Shown here in pieces: positions 32,049 to 32,804 of a DNA stretch of 32,804 nucleotides (position 1 is the stretch's first letter; every line of letters starts with the position of its first letter). The notes under the pieces were generated by a model. The model made no database searches, had not been told where the DNA came from, and saw nothing but the letters and a program-made list of their open reading frames with translations. Both the position numbers and the translations under genes were made by a program. The DNA comes from Pirellulaceae bacterium. GTDB taxonomy: Bacteria; Planctomycetota; Planctomycetia; Pirellulales; Pirellulaceae. The stretch is from positions 1 to 32,804 of the forward strand of contig JALORD010000006.1 in assembly GCA_025459145.1 (NCBI GenBank). Direction: 5' to 3'.

Positions 32049-32426
32049 TTAGTTCGAATTCCCAAATGCTCGGCGCAATCGATCGTAGGCCGCGCTCACC
32101 TCGCGGACCATGCGGGCCGTTTCTTCACGCTCGCCGTCCTCGACCTCATGACGCAGGAGTTCCATCTTCTCGCGGAGGATGCGAGCCTTCATGTGTTGAT
32201 ACGGCGTGAGCCGCCACTCGCGGAGGAATGTCCCCACTTCCAGACGGCGGGTCCACTTGTCCCAGACGCCGATGTAGTGGTCGGTCTTTCTCGTGTCGCC
32301 GAGGTTGGCGAAGGTCAGCGCGTCGGCCCGTACGATCTGCATTTCGTCGAAGACCTCACCCGGCGCCGGATAGTAGGCGAAACAACCCACGACCGAGAGT
32401 GCGACGATTCCCGCCAGCACGCACAT
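32049..32426 (-). CDS. Unknown protein with N-terminal membrane helix
   Basis: A 125-residue frame from ATG 32426. A hydrophobic N-terminus (MCVLAGIVALSVVGCFAYY) could be a signal anchor or lipoprotein signal (VVGC). It is followed by a soluble domain with many charged residues: HYIGVWDKWTRRLEVGTFL, REWRLTPYQHMKARILREK and REVSAAYDRLRRAFGN. I do not recognise it. It overlaps the preceding membrane-protein frame by 71 bases, which is unusually long. In its own frame the codons just before the start read PFLRRL after a stop, which would suit the cytoplasmic side of a membrane helix. It may therefore be the second part of a frameshifted gene. Confidence 0.6.
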   Translation of the reverse strand: MCVLAGIVALSVVGCFAYYPAPGEVFDEMQIVRADALTFANLGDTRKTDHYIGVWDKWTRRLEVGTFLREWRLTPYQHMKARILREKMELLRHEVEDGEREETARMVREVSAAYDRLRRAFGNSN

Positions 32427-32804
32427 CAATCGGCGCAGGAATGGCTACGTCGTAGCGCGACTCGCGGGCCGTCCGCTCGCGGCTTTCGAGCCAGGCTTCG
32501 AGCCGCTCGCGGGGATCGACGACTCGTAACCCGATGCCACCCAGGCACAGCATGCCTAGGACGACGACCGGGGCCAAAGCAAACGGTGTGGCAGATTCGC
32601 GGAGTCGTTGTGCGAACAGCACCGACAGTTGCGCCTCCCCGGCATGGAACGGTGAGCAGTAAATGTCAAAGGCGTGGGTGTGATCGGCCGGATCGACATC
32701 GTGCGGATGCAGCGGCCGATCGAGCGTGTAGGCCATCCCGAGCCCCAAGATGACCAGAATCGAGAACCAGGAGATCGCCTTCCGCCAGCCATAGTTGGCC
32801 GCGA
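32356..32804 (-). CDS. Unknown membrane protein, partial (5' end beyond window)
   Basis: The frame is open to the right edge and ends at 32356, giving about 148 residues of the C-terminal part. Visible are a hydrophobic helix near the edge (ISWFSILVILGLGMAYTL), a His/Asp-rich stretch (HPHDVDPADHTHAFDIY), a second helix (FALAPVVVLGMLCLGGIGL) and a charged segment (RERLEAWLESRERTARES). The last 30 or so residues (from about IPAPIDVRAGGNRR) are Arg/Gly-rich and look like out-of-frame translation. That raises the possibility that the true gene continues in the next frame. I considered a permease but cannot support it. Confidence 0.6.
   Translation of the reverse strand, partial: AANYGWRKAISWFSILVILGLGMAYTLDRPLHPHDVDPADHTHAFDIYCSPFHAGEAQLSVLFAQRLRESATPFALAPVVVLGMLCLGGIGLRVVDPRERLEAWLESRERTARESRYDVAIPAPIDVRAGGNRRTLGRGLFRLLSGAG

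Noticed and set aside
1-32804. CRISPR array, complete insertion sequence, toxin-antitoxin or defence cluster
   Set aside because: No regularly spaced repeats, transposase motifs or defence-type genes were seen; the only mobile-element trace is the integrase fragment near 31707-32048.

Overview
The window is GC-rich, gene-dense bacterial chromosome that reads like a planctomycete, most likely order Pirellulales. This is inference from several traits: a DUF1559 prepilin-like protein followed by a small carboxypeptidase-regulatory-type lipoprotein, a paired SPFH/band-7 locus, long coiled-coil proteins of unknown role, an orphan groES, and a planctomycete-style tyrosine recombinase fragment. Most of the window is ordinary chromosome: core metabolism (metH, panB, purL, tyrA, lnt) mixed with lineage-type envelope proteins.

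Layout, left to right. 1-1318 (minus): 5' part of a proline-rich single-pass membrane protein that runs off the left edge. 1581-7875 (plus): metH, a TerC-family membrane protein, a CPBP intramembrane protease and an LpxH-like phosphoesterase in a tight series. 7881-8486 (minus): unknown two-TM protein; both convergent stop codons lie in one perfect hairpin. 8487-9428: gene-poor, with a direct-repeat pair and a small hairpin. 9429-10016 (plus): HEAT-repeat lipoprotein, overlapping tail-to-tail a large YfhO-like membrane protein (minus). 12856-16209 (plus): two paralogous 551-residue SPFH proteins, then a strong hairpin. 16282-17961 (minus): lipoprotein and DUF1559 protein. 18398-19415 (minus): a membrane-anchored coiled-coil protein and an overlapping 61-residue membrane protein behind a good sigma70-type promoter. 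19814-21625 (minus): lnt. 21718-23370 (plus): panB and two small unknown genes. 23400-27225 (minus): tyrA and purL with overlapping ends; the PurL carries two N-terminal PurS-like domains and no glutaminase. 27315-28433 (minus): secreted prenyltransferase-like repeat protein. 28566-28853 (minus): groES. 29192-31385 (plus): a large coiled-coil protein and a FliL-like protein. 31620-31693: tRNA-Arg(TCG). 31707-32048 (minus): the C-terminal remnant of a tyrosine recombinase, 13 bases from the tRNA 3' end. 32049-32804 (minus): two overlapping membrane-protein reading frames, possibly one frameshifted gene, open at the right edge.

Links between the genes. Lnt would acylate lipoproteins such as the HEAT and DUF1559-linked ones seen here. 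tyrA and purL look translationally coupled. The two SPFH proteins probably form one heteromeric membrane assembly. No complete mobile element, CRISPR array or defence system was found. The most unusual items are the SPFH pair, the integrase remnant at the tRNA, the GC-rich repeat-like insert inside metH, the tandem PurS-PurL fusion, and the coiled-coil/microprotein pair. All start sites are judged by eye.
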